A stretch of 64,000 bases of DNA from Hyphomicrobiales bacterium (GCA_017305555.1 JAFKKM010000011.1:1-64000), one strand, 5' to 3'. Counted from the first letter of the stretch, positions 17,521 to 28,138 are shown. Notes: generated by a model not told the origin, from the letters alone. Numbers and translations are program-made.

Positions 17521-18039
17521 TCACGCCGCTTCGCTCTTTGAGGCATAGGCCTGAACGACGCGCGCGACCTTGGCCGCGGGCGCAGTCGAGAGCTGAGCGA
17601 TCTTGGTCGCCGGCGCCACAAGGAGGCCAACGAGCTTGCCACGCAGTTCATCGAGCGACGGCAGCGAGGCGAGTGCCTTGACGCTGTCGACATTCAGGAC
17701 GGTTTTGCCCATCGAACCGCCAAGAATGACGAACCGCTCGTTCGCCTTGGCAAATTCGACAGCTACCTTCGGCGCCGCCACCGGATCGTTTGAAGTCGCG
17801 ATCACGGTCGGTCCCTTCAGCAGGGAACCGATGGCAACGACATCCGTGCCTTCAAGAGCAATTTTGGCGAGACGGTTCTTCGAGACCTTCACCGACGCAC
17901 CCGCCTGCTTCATCTGCTGACGCAGGTTCTGCATTTGAGCCACGGTGAGGCCGGAATAGTGAGCGACGATCGCGACGCTGGTGGTCTTGAAGACCTCGTT
18001 CAGCGATTCGACCGCCTCTTTTTTTGCCGCTCGTTCCAC
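17521..18039 (-). CDS. rplJ: 50S ribosomal protein L10
   Basis: The protein has 172 residues. The N-terminal domain binds 23S rRNA and L11 ([31 protein letters not shown]), and the C-terminal helix ([32 protein letters not shown]) anchors L7/L12 dimers. In many bacteria L10 with L12 represses its own mRNA by binding the leader. The leader here folds in the expected way (see 18070-18160), so feedback control is likely. It is separated from rplA by a dehydrogenase gene and a 766-bp gap. Confidence 0.99.
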   Translation of the reverse strand: MERAAKKEAVESLNEVFKTTSVAIVAHYSGLTVAQMQNLRQQMKQAGASVKVSKNRLAKIALEGTDVVAIGSLLKGPTVIATSNDPVAAPKVAVEFAKANERFVILGGSMGKTVLNVDSVKALASLPSLDELRGKLVGLLVAPATKIAQLSTAPAAKVARVVQAYASKSEAA

Positions 18040-18069
18040 AGCAAGCTCTCTCCGGTTGGCGGTCTTGGC

Positions 18070-18160
18070 CTTGGATCAGTGTCCGAGGCAGGACCGCCGG
18101 GTTGCACCCATCGCCTGCCGGACACGACCTCAAGACACTTAGGTCTCGCGGCACTAGGCA
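18070..18160 (-). ncRNA. L10 leader (ribosomal protein autoregulatory element)
   Basis: On the minus strand, 30-120 bases before rplJ, the RNA can fold into a long interrupted hairpin: the GTGTCC arm at 18120-18125 pairs with GGACAC at 18079-18084, and the inner GGCAGG and CCTGCC arms also pair. Just upstream is a GAGACCTAAGTGTCTTGAGG segment like the conserved arm of known L10 leaders. The position and shape match the L10-L12 binding leader; I matched it from memory without a covariance model. Confidence 0.6.
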
Positions 18161-18481
18161 GACGACATTGAACAGCCTGCCCTCCCGAACCGGGAACCGG
18201 CGCGGGGTGTCGAGGTTCGAACCAAATACGCAGGTCCCGCGAATGCGGAAAACTGCAAAATCGGTCTTCACCCGTCTGTGCAGGCTAAACTATTAAGCCA
18301 TTGAAGATAAAAGATATCTCCGCCGGCGCCCGCAGTCTCGGACAGGACTCAGGATCCCCGGCACGCCGGGCACCCTCGCATACATTCGTCCAGACGACGG
18401 GAGCCCTTCCTTTCAAGCAATCCGGGTGGATGTCTGGAAAGGACTGATCTCCTAATAAACTCGGCTTTTGGAATGCATACG

Positions 18482-18511
18482 CGAACGTGCCAGCAATCGC
18501 CAGCACGTTCG
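18482..18511. repeat. Perfect inverted repeat upstream of rplJ
   Basis: The arms CGAACGTGC (18482-18490) and GCACGTTCG (18503-18511) are separated by 12 bp. It lies about 440 bp upstream of rplJ in a gap with no gene. It could be an operator or a short RNA stem. The remaining sequence from 18161 to 18700 shows nothing else I can name. Confidence 0.35.
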
Positions 18512-18702
18512 GAAGGGGTTCTTTAACGAGTCTTTCCGGCGTTGCCAAGCCTTAATTCACCGGACCTGTTCACGAGAGCGAGTATCGGCGCAGGGCCTGG
18601 CTAGAACACAAACGGCCGCCTCTCGCGACAGCACGGAAAATAGCACCCCTCCGTCAGAGCCGGGGATAGCCGTTCAACGAACGGCGTCGCTTCGCTCGCC
18701 TA

Positions 18703-18777
18703 TGTCCCGGCCATCCACGCCCTCCTCGCTGAATGGCCGTTAAGACGTGGATGCCCGGCACAAGGCCGGGCATGACG
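18703..18777. repeat. Dispersed intergenic palindromic repeat
   Basis: GTCCCGGCCATCCACG at the left end is answered by a CGTGGATGCCCGGC segment and a GCCCGGCACAAGGCCGGGC hairpin at the right end. The same CGTGGATG-GCCCGGC-CATGACG design recurs at 51421-51547. It sits just downstream of the dehydrogenase stop and is probably a mobile palindrome that can also act as a stem. Confidence 0.6.
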
Positions 18778-18805
18778 AGTTGATAAACCTGAGTTCCCGA
18801 AAATT

Positions 18806-19762
18806 TCAGGAGCCCGGCGCCACCGGATATGGCAGCGGCTTTCCCTCAAAAGCGGCTTCCAAATTGGCCAGCACACAGGCCTGCATCGCTATGTGCGAAT
18901 CGGCTGTGTGGCCGCCGATGTGCGGGGTCAGCACCACATTGGGAAATGCAGTCAGAGCGTCCGGGCTGTGCGGTTCGGTTTCAAACACGTCGAGCCCGGC
19001 GCCTGCGATGGTTCCGTCTGTGAGCGCGGCAACCAACGCCGCCTCATCGACCGCCGAGCCGCGCGAGATGTTGACCAGGTAGCCGTCCGGCCCGAGTCGA
19101 CGCAAGATATCGGCGTCGATGATGTGATGGGTGTCGGCGCCGGCCCGCACCGCGACGATCAGCACGTCGCACCACTCCGCCAGCGCCGCGAGGCTGTCGA
19201 CGTAGCGGTACGGCACGTCGTGCCGGGAGCGGCTGAAATAGGCCACATCGGTCTCGAACGCCGCCGCCCGCGCCGCGATCTTGCGGCCGATCGCGCCCAT
19301 GCCATAAACGCCGACGCGGCGCCCCGGATTGCCGGGACGCGGCGCCATCTGCGGCGACGGCTTGGCCGCAGCCCAGTCGCCGCTGCGGACATAGGCATCG
19401 GCCGGCAGCAGTCGGCGCGTCACGGCCAGCATCAGGGTCATCGCAATATCCGCGACCGCCGCCGCGTTCGCCGCCGGACTATGGCCGACCGCAATGCCGC
19501 GCGCCGAAGCCGCCGCGATGTCGACGCCGTCATAGCCGGTGCCGTAGCAGACAATTGCCTTGAGCGACGGCATCAGGTCCATCACTTCCGCCGGCAACAG
19601 CGTCGCGCCGGCCGAAATCAGGATCCGCACTTCCGACAACTGCGCGGCCGAAAACACCTTCTCAAGCGCACGGCCCTTGCTGTCGAGCAGGTCGTAGCGC
19701 TCCCCGATCGGCACCATCATCGCTTTGGGAAAACGCGAATAAACCAGGACCTTACCGGACAT
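18806..19762 (-). CDS. D-isomer-specific 2-hydroxyacid dehydrogenase
   Basis: The protein has 318 residues. It has the NAD(P)-binding motif VGVYGMGAIGRKIAARAA followed by an S-R-S type position (FSRSRH), which hints at NADP preference. The catalytic residues are Arg in NISRGSAVDE, Glu in DVFETEPHSP and His in LTPHIGGHT. This is the glyoxylate/hydroxypyruvate reductase group, which reduces 2-keto acids to D-2-hydroxy acids. The start is the ATG at MSGKVLVYSRFPK; longer frames only extend into the gap after rplA. It lies between rplA and rplJ on the same strand, where most bacteria have nothing. The exact substrate is not certain. Confidence 0.85.
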   Translation of the reverse strand: MSGKVLVYSRFPKAMMVPIGERYDLLDSKGRALEKVFSAAQLSEVRILISAGATLLPAEVMDLMPSLKAIVCYGTGYDGVDIAAASARGIAVGHSPAANAAAVADIAMTLMLAVTRRLLPADAYVRSGDWAAAKPSPQMAPRPGNPGRRVGVYGMGAIGRKIAARAAAFETDVAYFSRSRHDVPYRYVDSLAALAEWCDVLIVAVRAGADTHHIIDADILRRLGPDGYLVNISRGSAVDEAALVAALTDGTIAGAGLDVFETEPHSPDALTAFPNVVLTPHIGGHTADSHIAMQACVLANLEAAFEGKPLPYPVAPGS

Positions 19763-19855
19763 TGCTTGCTCCCTGCCTGAAGGCAAACCTCTCAAAGCAA
19801 AGGGCGGAACAGGTTGCCCTGTCCCGCCCTCTTGTTCATTCAAGCCGTGGCGCGC

Positions 19856-20548
<693 letters not shown>

Positions 20549-20554
20549 GACCGA

Positions 20555-20983
20555 TTACCCCGCGACCTGAAGGCCCATCGAACGGGCGGAGCCCTCGACC
20601 ATCTTCATGGCCGCTTCGACGGTATCACAGTTGAGATCCTTCATCTTCTTCTCGGCGATCTCGCGCACCTGCGCGCTCGTCACCTTGCCGGCAACGTCGC
20701 GGCCGGGGGCCTTCGATCCGGACTGGACCTTGGCGGCCTGCTTGAGGAAGTAGGACATCGGAGGGGTCTTCATCTCGAAGGTGAAGGACCGATCCGCATA
20801 GATCGTGATCACCACCGGAATCGGAACGTTCTTTTCTTCCTTCTGCGTCTGCGCGTTGAACGCCTTGCAGAATTCCATGATGTTGAGGCCGCGCTGACCA
20901 AGCGCGGGACCGATCGGGGGCGAAGGATTCGCCGCGCCGGCCGGCACCTGAAGCTTCAGGTATCCGGTCACTTTCTTTGCCAT
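20555..20983 (-). CDS. rplK: 50S ribosomal protein L11
   Basis: The protein has 142 residues and is collinear with the family. The N-terminal part [24 protein letters not shown] carries the Pro-rich loop that contacts release and elongation factors and thiostrepton-type drugs. The C-terminal rRNA-binding domain ends in [11 protein letters not shown]. It is followed at once by rplA and preceded by nusG. The 185-bp gap to nusG contains the palindromic repeat at 21057-21164. Confidence 0.99.
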   Translation of the reverse strand: MAKKVTGYLKLQVPAGAANPSPPIGPALGQRGLNIMEFCKAFNAQTQKEEKNVPIPVVITIYADRSFTFEMKTPPMSYFLKQAAKVQSGSKAPGRDVAGKVTSAQVREIAEKKMKDLNCDTVEAAMKMVEGSARSMGLQVAG

Positions 20984-21056
20984 CGTCTTCTCCTGTTAGT
21001 GGTGCGGCTCGAACGGCTGGCAACCGCTCTCACCTCCCACGATGATCGCCTGCTCC

Positions 21057-21164
21057 CTCTCCCCGTTCTTACGGGGAGAGGGTCGGGGTGAGGGGCGGTT
21101 ATTAAAGCAGGCCCCTCACCCGACCGCTATGCGGTCGACCTCTCCCCGCAGGCGGGGAGAGGTG
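21057..21164. repeat. Composite palindromic repeat between nusG and rplK
   Basis: Three hairpins are packed together: 21057-21080 (CTCTCCCCGT/ACGGGGAGAG), an outer pairing of 21081-21096 with 21111-21125, and 21140-21161 (CTCTCCCCGC with GCGGGGAGAG), plus a small GACCGC/GCGGTC stem. This is a dispersed-repeat type common in these genomes. Here it is transcribed between nusG and rplK and occupies most of the 185-bp spacer. Confidence 0.75.
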
Positions 21165-21168
21165 AAAA

Positions 21169-21699
21169 CTATACCTTCTCGACCTGACCGAATTCCAGCT
21201 CGACCGGCGTTGCACGGCCGAAGATCGACACCGCGACCTTGACCCGCGAACGGCCCTCGTCGACTTCCTCGACCACGCCGGAGAACGACGCGAACGGACC
21301 ATCCGCCACGCGGACGTTCTCGCCGACTTCGAACGACACCGACGCCTTCGCCCGCTCAACGCCTTCCTGCACCTGATGCAGGATGCGCATGGCCTCGACC
21401 TCGGAAATCGGCATCGGCTTGTTCTCGGCGCCGAGGAAGCCCGTCACCTTCGGCGTGTTCTTGATCAGATGGAACGCCTCGTCGGTGAGGTTCATCTTGA
21501 CCAGTACATAGCCAGGGAAAAACTTGCGTTCCGCGTCGATCTTGCGGCCGCGACGAACCTCGGTGACCTTCTCGGTCGGCACCAGCACCTGCTCGAACAG
21601 GTCTTCCAGCCCGCGCTGCTTGGCTTGCTCGCGAATGGATTCGGAGACCTTCTTCTCGAAGTTCGAGTAGGCGTGAACGATGTACCAGCGCATGCTCAT
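21169..21699 (-). CDS. nusG: Transcription termination/antitermination protein NusG
   Basis: The protein has 176 residues. The N-terminal NGN domain starts MRWYIVHAYSNFEKKVSESI and contacts the RNA polymerase clamp. The C-terminal KOW domain (VRVADGPFASFSGVVEEVD, then GRATPVELEFGQVEKV) recruits Rho or ribosomal S10. The start is the ATG at MSMRW; upstream codons run into secE. It follows secE with 22 bp between, the universal secE-nusG order. Confidence 0.98.
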   Translation of the reverse strand: MSMRWYIVHAYSNFEKKVSESIREQAKQRGLEDLFEQVLVPTEKVTEVRRGRKIDAERKFFPGYVLVKMNLTDEAFHLIKNTPKVTGFLGAENKPMPISEVEAMRILHQVQEGVERAKASVSFEVGENVRVADGPFASFSGVVEEVDEGRSRVKVAVSIFGRATPVELEFGQVEKV

Positions 21700-21721
21700 A
21701 ATGAAGATTCCACGCGGCTCG

Positions 21722-21913
21722 TCAGTGGATACCGAGCAAGGTTGTAACGGCAAAGCGGATGATCACATCCGCCACGAAAAAGAACAGCGACGCGAACGCC
21801 ACCATCACGAACACCATGATGGTCGTCACCACGGTCTCGCGACGGGTCGGCCAGATGACCTTGGCCGTCTCGCTACGCACCTCTTGCAGGAATTTGAACG
21901 GGCTGAAAGCCAT
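21722..21913 (-). CDS. secE: Preprotein translocase subunit SecE
   Basis: The protein has 63 residues, the short single-helix form of alphaproteobacterial SecE. An amphipathic cytoplasmic helix, FKFLQEVRSETAKVIWPTRR with the conserved VIWPTR(R)ET motif, is followed by one membrane helix (VVTTIMVFVMVAFASLFFFVADVII). It clamps SecY in the translocon. The start at MAFSPFKF is set by family alignment; the upstream in-frame stretch is Ser/Arg-rich and not conserved. Confidence 0.96.
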   Translation of the reverse strand: MAFSPFKFLQEVRSETAKVIWPTRRETVVTTIMVFVMVAFASLFFFVADVIIRFAVTTLLGIH

Positions 21914-22291
21914 CGTCGGTGATCCGCGTCCGTCGTGAAGATGTCTGGAATCCGAACAGCCCTCTTGCGCCCAACCCTCTTCCGAGGATGAGCCGACAAG
22001 CGGGCTCTCGTTCCGGGAATTAACCGCTGCGCCGGATATCCGAAATCGGGCCGGCCGCAGGTGACGCTTCGTACTGCGGACCGCGCCAGAGGTCAAGGCA
22101 TCCACCGCGGAACCGGATGCTTCCCTGCCCGCCGCTCAGGACGATCGGGGCTCGCCGCCTGCATTCTGCGGTCGATTTGTGCCCGGGCACCGGTCCTGCG
22201 CCGACGAATCTGCCCGGCCCCAGGTTCGAATGAATCGGATCCGCCGCCCACCGTGGCGACCATCATCATCCCAGCGGGCGGACCGTCGGTT
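21914..22291. other. Intergenic region upstream of secE
   Basis: No gene was found. I looked for the tRNA-Trp that often precedes secE and saw neither its acceptor stem nor its anticodon arm in either strand. The region presumably carries the promoter and leader for secE-nusG-rplK-rplA, but I cannot place boxes with confidence. Confidence 0.4.
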
Positions 22292-22390
22292 TTAAAGCTG
22301 GGGAATCACCTGCGCCCAGACCCCGATCATTCCAACAAAGAGCGTGAGCGAGATCAGCGCGGCGGCTTCTTCAACGAACACTTTCAGCAT
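22292..22390 (-). CDS. 32-residue single-helix membrane protein
   Basis: A tiny frame begins MLKVFVEEAAALISLTLFVG and ends in AQVIPQL. Nearly the whole length can form one membrane helix (residues 10-28) after an acidic pair. The start is supported by a textbook GGAGG six bases upstream of ATG (GGAGGCGAATATG). I remember similar short proteins in Bradyrhizobium, function unknown. It is alone on the minus strand between secE and the divergent DUF3551 gene. Confidence 0.6.
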   Translation of the reverse strand: MLKVFVEEAAALISLTLFVGMIGVWAQVIPQL

Positions 22391-22646
22391 ATTCGCCTCC
22401 ATGGAACATATGAAGAACATTGTTCTTTGTTTGTTCACAGAAGTCAAGCGCCGCCGAACCGGATGGCGTAGATCGTTAATGGAAAGTTGACCCGACTCAA
22501 ACCCGACCGAAGAGCGCAAGGATCACCCCAAATTCGAACCCAAGGGTCGCCGCGTCACGAACGTGAATTGACCTCCGGCCAAAATATCGGCTTGGGTAAG
22601 GCCGGATTCGAATCACGGCTGCGATGCGGCCGACACGGAGGCTAGG

Positions 22647-22922
22647 ATGCGATCGGCGTTTTTCGCGGCCCTTGTTCTGGGCGCCGCTGCGGCTCTCTCA
22701 AATGCTCCGGCTCAGGCCGGCGAGCGGGCTTTCTGCATCAAGGGAGACAACATTCCCGACGCGCACGGCGACTGTAGCTTCGACACCTACGAGCAGTGCC
22801 TGGCAAGCGCTTCCGGCCTGCGGCGGTATTGCGACGCCAATCCGTTCTACATGAGCTACGCTCCGGGTCCGGAGCCGCGCCGGCATCGCCACCGCCGTCA
22901 CCATCATCATCACCGCTCCTGA
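22647..22922 (+). CDS. DUF3551-type secreted protein with His/Arg-rich tail
   Basis: The protein has 91 residues. A signal peptide (residues 1-24, cleavage near AQAGE) precedes a small domain with four cysteines (FCIKGD, GDCSFDTYEQCLAS, RYCDANP), the pattern of the DUF3551 family abundant in Bradyrhizobium. The last 15 residues alternate His and Arg and end in five consecutive His, which could bind metal in the periplasm. Function is unknown. It is monocistronic, converging on lolD. Confidence 0.75.
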   Translation: MRSAFFAALVLGAAAALSNAPAQAGERAFCIKGDNIPDAHGDCSFDTYEQCLASASGLRRYCDANPFYMSYAPGPEPRRHRHRRHHHHHRS

Positions 22923-23000
22923 GAGCGGCACCTCCGCAATCCACCGGATCATATTTCAGACGGGATGCGCGGGCGGAAAGCTTCCTGCGCGTTTTGCGCT

Positions 23001-23708
23001 TTAGCGAAGTTCGACGATCTTGCCGTTCTCCAGCGAGACGCGGCGATCCATGCGGTCGGCCAATTCCATATTGTGGGTCGCGATCAGCATCGCGACCTGG
23101 GTGGCCCGTACCAGTTGCATCAAGGCCTGAAAGACGTGGTCGGCCGTGTGCGGATCGAGGTTGCCGGTCGGCTCGTCGGCGAACAGCACACGCGGCGCAT
23201 TGGCGACAGCACGCGCGATGGCGACCCGTTGCTGCTCGCCGCCGGACAATTCCGACGGTCGATGCACGACGCGCTCCCCGAGTCCCAGATAGCCGAGCAG
23301 ATCGCGCGACCGGCTGGCCGCCTCTGATCGCTTCAGGCCGCGGATCATCTGCGGCATCATCACGTTCTCAAGCGCGGTAAATTCCGGCAGCAGCCGATGC
23401 GACTGATAGACGAAGCCGACATCGGTGCGGCGGATCTGGGTGCGCTCGGCGTCCGACAGACCCGAGGTCGGAAGTCCGGAAACGAACACTTCGCCATCGT
23501 CGGGGTGCTCGAGCAACCCGGCGATATGCAGCAGCGTCGATTTGCCGGAGCCGGACGGCGCCACCAGCGCCACCGACTGTCCGGCCCACAGCGCCAGTTC
23601 GGCGCCATCGAGAATCGTCAGCGTGGTCTCGCCCTGCTGATACTGGCGGCAGATGCCCTCCAGATAGACGACCGGGACTTCCTTGTCGTTTTCGTCCATG
23701 GCCGCCAT
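23001..23708 (-). CDS. lolD: Lipoprotein-releasing ABC transporter ATP-binding protein LolD
   Basis: The protein has 235 residues. Walker A is APSGSGKST, the Lol-type signature region is [17 protein letters not shown] and Walker B is [12 protein letters not shown]. LolD powers extraction of outer-membrane lipoproteins from the inner membrane for transfer to LolA. The start at 23708 is chosen because its ATG overlaps the stop of the permease gene (ATGA), the usual translational coupling. Confidence 0.93.
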   Translation of the reverse strand: MAAMDENDKEVPVVYLEGICRQYQQGETTLTILDGAELALWAGQSVALVAPSGSGKSTLLHIAGLLEHPDDGEVFVSGLPTSGLSDAERTQIRRTDVGFVYQSHRLLPEFTALENVMMPQMIRGLKRSEAASRSRDLLGYLGLGERVVHRPSELSGGEQQRVAIARAVANAPRVLFADEPTGNLDPHTADHVFQALMQLVRATQVAMLIATHNMELADRMDRRVSLENGKIVELR

Positions 23709-24988
23709 CATTCGTACCGCAAGGCTTCGACGGGATCGAGGCGCGCCGCCCGCCACGACGGATAGAGCGTCGCCAGGAACGACAGCGTCAGCGCCATCAC
23801 CACCACCGCGACGGTTTCACCAACGTCGATTTCCGCCGGCAGCTTGGAAAGGAAATACAATTCCGGCGAGAATAGTTCGGTGTTGGTCAGCCACGACAGG
23901 AATTGCCGGATCGACTCGATGTTGAGGCACACCACCAACCCAACGACGAGACCGGTCAGCGTGCCGACCACGCCGATCGCCGCACCCGTAATCAGGAACA
24001 CCCGCATGATCGCGCCCTGCGAGGCGCCCATGGTGCGCAGGATGGCGATGTCGCTGCCCTTGTCCTTCACCAGCATGATCAGGCCGGAGATGATGTTGAG
24101 CGCCGCCACCAGCACGAACAGGGCCAGGAGCAGGAACATGACGTTGCGTTCGACCTGCAACGCATTGAAGAAAGTCGAATTGCGCTGCCGCCAGTCCACC
24201 AGATAGATCGGTCGCCCGGCCGCTTCTGTCACCGCCTTGCGGTACTGCTCGATGCGGTCGGGATTAACGGTGTAGATCTCGATGGCGGTGACGTCGTTGG
24301 CGCGGTTGAAATAGGCCTGCGCTTCCTTGAGCGGCATGAACACCATCGTCGAATCGTATTCCGACATGCCGATCTCGAACACCGCCGCGACCTTGTAGGG
24401 CTTGATGCGCGGCATCGTCCCGATCGGTGTCACCGCGCCGCGCGGCGCGACCAGCGTGATGTTGTCACCAGCATGGATCGAGAGCTGATCGGCGAGACGG
24501 CGTCCGATGGCGACGCCCTGCCCCTCGTCGAAACCTTCCAGCGTGCCTTGCTTGATGTTCTTGGCAATCGACGTGATGTTGTCGAGATCGGCGGCGCGGA
24601 TGCCGCGCACCAGCACGCCGGAGGCGTTGAACGGCGACGATGCCAAGGCCTGCCCGTCCACCACCGGCGCAGCGAGACGAATACCGGGGACCTTACCGAC
24701 GCGATCGGCGACGTCCTTCCAGTCGGTCAGCGGACTTTCCAGCGGCTGAATCAGCAAGTGGCCATTGAGACCGAGAATCTTGCCAAGCAGTTCGGCGCGA
24801 AATCCGTTCATCACCGCCATGACGATGATCAGCGTGGCAACGCCGAGCATGATGCCGAGGAAGGAGAAGCCGGCGATGACCGAGATGAAGCCTTCCTTGC
24901 GGCGGGCCCGCAGGTAACGCGTCGACAGCATCCACTCGAACGGCGCGAATGGTCGGGTCCGGACTGGCTCGCTCATGGCATCATCCAT
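23708..24988 (-). CDS. lolC: Lipoprotein-releasing ABC transporter permease, LolC/LolE family
   Basis: The protein has 426 residues. It has an N-terminal membrane helix ([30 protein letters not shown]), a large periplasmic MacB-like domain (residues 55-265) and three C-terminal helices, with the FtsX-type motif PVEALRYE at the very end. One permease gene is present, so a homodimer (LolF-like) with LolD is probable. It follows proS by 78 bp and overlaps lolD by 4 bp. Confidence 0.92.
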   Translation of the reverse strand: MDDAMSEPVRTRPFAPFEWMLSTRYLRARRKEGFISVIAGFSFLGIMLGVATLIIVMAVMNGFRAELLGKILGLNGHLLIQPLESPLTDWKDVADRVGKVPGIRLAAPVVDGQALASSPFNASGVLVRGIRAADLDNITSIAKNIKQGTLEGFDEGQGVAIGRRLADQLSIHAGDNITLVAPRGAVTPIGTMPRIKPYKVAAVFEIGMSEYDSTMVFMPLKEAQAYFNRANDVTAIEIYTVNPDRIEQYRKAVTEAAGRPIYLVDWRQRNSTFFNALQVERNVMFLLLALFVLVAALNIISGLIMLVKDKGSDIAILRTMGASQGAIMRVFLITGAAIGVVGTLTGLVVGLVVCLNIESIRQFLSWLTNTELFSPELYFLSKLPAEIDVGETVAVVVMALTLSFLATLYPSWRAARLDPVEALRYE

Positions 24989-25066
24989 CGCTCGAATGTC
25001 ACACGATTCGGGCGGATTGGGGCCGCATCATGGTTCGGTATCCGACAGTGCGCGGTGGATAAGCCA

Positions 25067-26392
25067 TCACGATGTCAGGCGCGCCACGGCATCCGCGAGG
25101 CTGAGAAGTTCGCGTTCGCCGCTGCTGCGCTGCTTGAGTTCGACCTTGCCGTCCGCGAGGCTGCGCGGCCCGACCATCACCTGCCACGGAATGCCGATCA
25201 GATCAGCGGTGGCGAACTTGCCGCCGGGGCGCTGATCGGTGTCGTCGTACAACACGTCGACGCCCTTGGCGGTGAGATCGCGATAAAGCTGCTCGCACGC
25301 CGCGTCCGTTTCACTAGCGCCCTGCTTGAGGTTGAGCAGCGCGACACGGAACGGCGCCACCGCTTCCGGCCACTTGATGCCCGCATCGTCGTGACACGCC
25401 TCGATGATCGCGCCGACCAGCCGCGACACGCCGACGCCGTAGGAGCCACCATGGATCGGCGTCTCCGTGCCATCGGGACCAGCGACCAGCGCCTTCATCG
25501 ACTCCGAATACTTGGTGCCGAAGTAAAAGATCTGGCCGACCTCGATGCCGCGCGTGTTGACGCGGCGCGCTTCCGGCACTTCCTGCTCGAAACGCGCGGC
25601 GTCATGCACATCCTCGGTCGCGGCGTAAAGCGAGGTCCACTGCTTGATGATCGGCGTCAGATCGCCGTCGTAATCGGTATCGGCGCCGGGCACCGGCAGG
25701 CTCAACACATCACGGTCGCAGAACACGCCGGACTCGCCGGTCTCGGCCAGCACGATAAATTCGTGGCTGAGATCGCCGCCGATCGGCCCGGTCTCGGCGC
25801 GCATCGGGATCGCCTGCAAGCCCATCCGCGCGAAGGTGCGCAAGTAAGCGACAAACATCTTGTTATACGACTTGCGCGCGCCGGCTTCGTCGATGTCGAA
25901 CGAATAGGCATCCTTCATCAGGAATTCGCGGCCGCGCATCACGCCGAAACGCGGGCGCTGCTCGTCGCGGAACTTCCATTGAATGTGATAGAGATTGAGC
26001 GGCAGGTTCTTGTACGACTTAATGTAGCTGCGGAAGATCTCGGTGATCATTTCCTCGTTGGTCGGCCCGTACAGCAGTTCGCGCTTGTGGCGGTCGGCGA
26101 TGCGCAGCATCTCGGGGCCGTAGGCGTCGTAACGTCCGCTCTCGCGCCACAGGTCGGCCAGTTGCAACGTCGGCATCAACAGTTCGATGGCGCCGGCGCG
26201 GTCCTGCTCCTCGCGCACGATCTGCTCGATCTTCTTCAGCACCCGGAAGCCGAGCGGCAGCCAGGCATAGATGCCGGCGGCTTCCTGTCGCAGCATCCCG
26301 GCACGCAGCATCAAGCGGTGCGAGACGATCTCGGCTTCCTTCGGGTTTTCCTTCAGGATCGGCAAAAAGAACCGCGACAGTCGCATGGGCAC
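25067..26392 (-). CDS. proS: Proline--tRNA ligase
   Basis: The protein has 441 residues, the short alphaproteobacterial form without the long editing insertion found in E. coli (about 570). Class II motifs are present: motif 1 around [18 protein letters not shown], motif 2 around [31 protein letters not shown] and motif 3 [15 protein letters not shown]. The C-terminal anticodon-binding domain ends [11 protein letters not shown]. In the relatives I know it follows the DUF1467 gene directly; here the copper operon lies between. Confidence 0.97.
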   Translation of the reverse strand: MPMRLSRFFLPILKENPKEAEIVSHRLMLRAGMLRQEAAGIYAWLPLGFRVLKKIEQIVREEQDRAGAIELLMPTLQLADLWRESGRYDAYGPEMLRIADRHKRELLYGPTNEEMITEIFRSYIKSYKNLPLNLYHIQWKFRDEQRPRFGVMRGREFLMKDAYSFDIDEAGARKSYNKMFVAYLRTFARMGLQAIPMRAETGPIGGDLSHEFIVLAETGESGVFCDRDVLSLPVPGADTDYDGDLTPIIKQWTSLYAATEDVHDAARFEQEVPEARRVNTRGIEVGQIFYFGTKYSESMKALVAGPDGTETPIHGGSYGVGVSRLVGAIIEACHDDAGIKWPEAVAPFRVALLNLKQGASETDAACEQLYRDLTAKGVDVLYDDTDQRPGGKFATADLIGIPWQVMVGPRSLADGKVELKQRSSGERELLSLADAVARLTS

Positions 26393-26556
26393 GCTCGGGA
26401 ATCAGTTGGAAATGGGGACCGGCGCAGTGAAAGCGGATCGGCCGACAAAACACAAGGGCAGGACCAGCGGAGCCCTGCGAAAACGGCGGAATTCCGGCCA
26501 CTTCCGCTACCAAGGACGAAAAAGACCACTGAAATCGGGGTCTTTTGCGAAAACGA

Positions 26557-28128
26557 TTATTTGATCAGGACAGGCGCCTCGACACTGAGACTGTCGAAAT
26601 CCGAGATCAGGATGTCGAGCCGCAACGTCCAGCGTCCGGGTATCGGCGCGGCCATCGCCACGCGCCATTGTCCCTCGCCGGCCGGTTGCGCCTCGGCGGT
26701 CGCGGGCTCGATGCCGGCTTCCGGATTGGAGAGCGTCACCGAGAGGCCCTTGGCATTCAACAGCCGCTCGTCCGGCGTCCGAAGCTGGACGGCGATCCGG
26801 ATCGGCCCGGCATGGCCCGGCGACAGTGTGACATCGGCCATCGCCCGCTCGGCATGGACATGGGTGAAGAAGTCGTCGTTCGCCACCACGAGCGCGCGGG
26901 GCGGCGGCGTAAACCGCCACAATCCGACCACGCCGAGAATGGCGGCGACGAGCACCAGTTCGGCGAAGATTGATCTGCGCATCAACCGCCGGGCGCGGCC
27001 GCCGTTGCCGATGTGCGGCGTCAGCCGCAGCCTGTTCCACAACGCCAGAAGCAGCAGCGCGGCGACAAGAGTGAGCTTGATTGCCAGCACGCGGCCGTAG
27101 TCGGTGGTCCACAACGCATCGAGCCGTTCGAGCTGGATGGTGGCGAGCAGCAGCCCGCTGGCCAACAGCGCGGCAACGGCAAACGGAATCGCGCGCGAGA
27201 ATCGCATCAGTATGTTGACCGCCATTTCGCGCGGCCCTCGCATCGCGAATGCCAACGGCAGCAGCGCGCCGATCCAGAACGCGAGGCTGACGCCGTGCAG
27301 AAAAACCGCGGGCATCGTCAGATATCGCGGCTGCGCGCTAGCGGCATGGCCGGTGGCGGCGAGCGCGAGCCCCGTGCCGATCAGCGCAAGCAATGCCACC
27401 GCACGGCGAAGCGGCGATGAAACGCGGAACGACAGCATCCCGAGCAGCAGCGCCGCCGCGGCAAAACCCACAGCGCGGCCGAACGAACCGCGCGCGCCGA
27501 TTACCCATACATCCCCGTTACTCAATGACGATAATGGCAGGCCCAGCGCATCCAGCCCTTGCAGACCAACCGAAAGCGCAAGCGCGAGCAGCGCCGCGAT
27601 GCTCACGACAACGCCGATTCGTCGCATCGCGGCAGCGTCGTGTGGTCCGATCCATGCGGCGAAGAACGCACCGCCAGCACCGACGAACAGCCCGAGATAA
27701 ACGATGATCCGTGCGAGCCAGATCGCGCCGCGCAAAACCTTGTCTTCCCGCACCGTCTGCGGTGCCGCATCGCCGCGCCGGCCGACCCAGAACGTCAGCG
27801 ATCCGCCGACCGGATGCCCGTCTGCCGACATCACGCGCCAACTGACGACGCGTGCGCCTTCCCCCGGTATAGCAGGCGGCGTAAGGACGAGTTGCGCGCC
27901 ATCGCGGCGGATATCCGTGATCGCCGTTGCCGTACCGCTTGCGTCGACGATGCGGATGGTCAACGGCGAGACCGGCTCGTTGAAGGTCAGCGTCACGACG
28001 GTAGGCGCGCGCATCACGAGCGCGCCGTCGGCGGGATCGCTGCCGATCAGGCTGGCATGGGCAAAGGCCGCTGACGGAATCAAAACCGTCAGCAGCACCA
28101 GGAGTAACGCCCGCGCCAGCGATCTCAC
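26557..28128 (-). CDS. CopC-CopD fusion, copper resistance/import protein
   Basis: The protein is about 523 residues. A signal peptide precedes a CopC domain whose mature N-terminus would be AHASLIGSDPADGALV, with the His that binds Cu(II); FNEPVSPLTIRI is typical CopC. After it, about eight membrane helices form the CopD domain (residues 150-410), followed by a soluble tail. Fused CopC-CopD (YcnJ-like) proteins bind copper in the periplasm and probably bring it into the cytoplasm. I use the GTG start at 28128 because the signal peptide begins there and the YcnI gene ends 11 bp before it. It is the last gene of the copper operon. Confidence 0.85.
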   Translation of the reverse strand: MRSLARALLLVLLTVLIPSAAFAHASLIGSDPADGALVMRAPTVVTLTFNEPVSPLTIRIVDASGTATAITDIRRDGAQLVLTPPAIPGEGARVVSWRVMSADGHPVGGSLTFWVGRRGDAAPQTVREDKVLRGAIWLARIIVYLGLFVGAGGAFFAAWIGPHDAAAMRRIGVVVSIAALLALALSVGLQGLDALGLPLSSLSNGDVWVIGARGSFGRAVGFAAAALLLGMLSFRVSSPLRRAVALLALIGTGLALAATGHAASAQPRYLTMPAVFLHGVSLAFWIGALLPLAFAMRGPREMAVNILMRFSRAIPFAVAALLASGLLLATIQLERLDALWTTDYGRVLAIKLTLVAALLLLALWNRLRLTPHIGNGGRARRLMRRSIFAELVLVAAILGVVGLWRFTPPPRALVVANDDFFTHVHAERAMADVTLSPGHAGPIRIAVQLRTPDERLLNAKGLSVTLSNPEAGIEPATAEAQPAGEGQWRVAMAAPIPGRWTLRLDILISDFDSLSVEAPVLIK

Positions 28129-28138
28129 GGCTGACGCC

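Noticed and set aside
18285-18548. 87-codon frame upstream of rplJ
   Set aside because: No ribosome site or recognisable domain; it overlaps the inverted repeat and lies in the leader/promoter region of rplJ.
22000-22300. tRNA-Trp upstream of secE, as in many bacteria
   Set aside because: No acceptor stem, anticodon arm or T-arm arrangement found on either strand; a lone GGTTCGAAT-like string is not enough.
22860-22922. Engineered His-tag at the end of the DUF3551 protein
   Set aside because: The tail alternates Arg and His over 15 residues and is in natural chromosomal context; it is a native His-rich tail.
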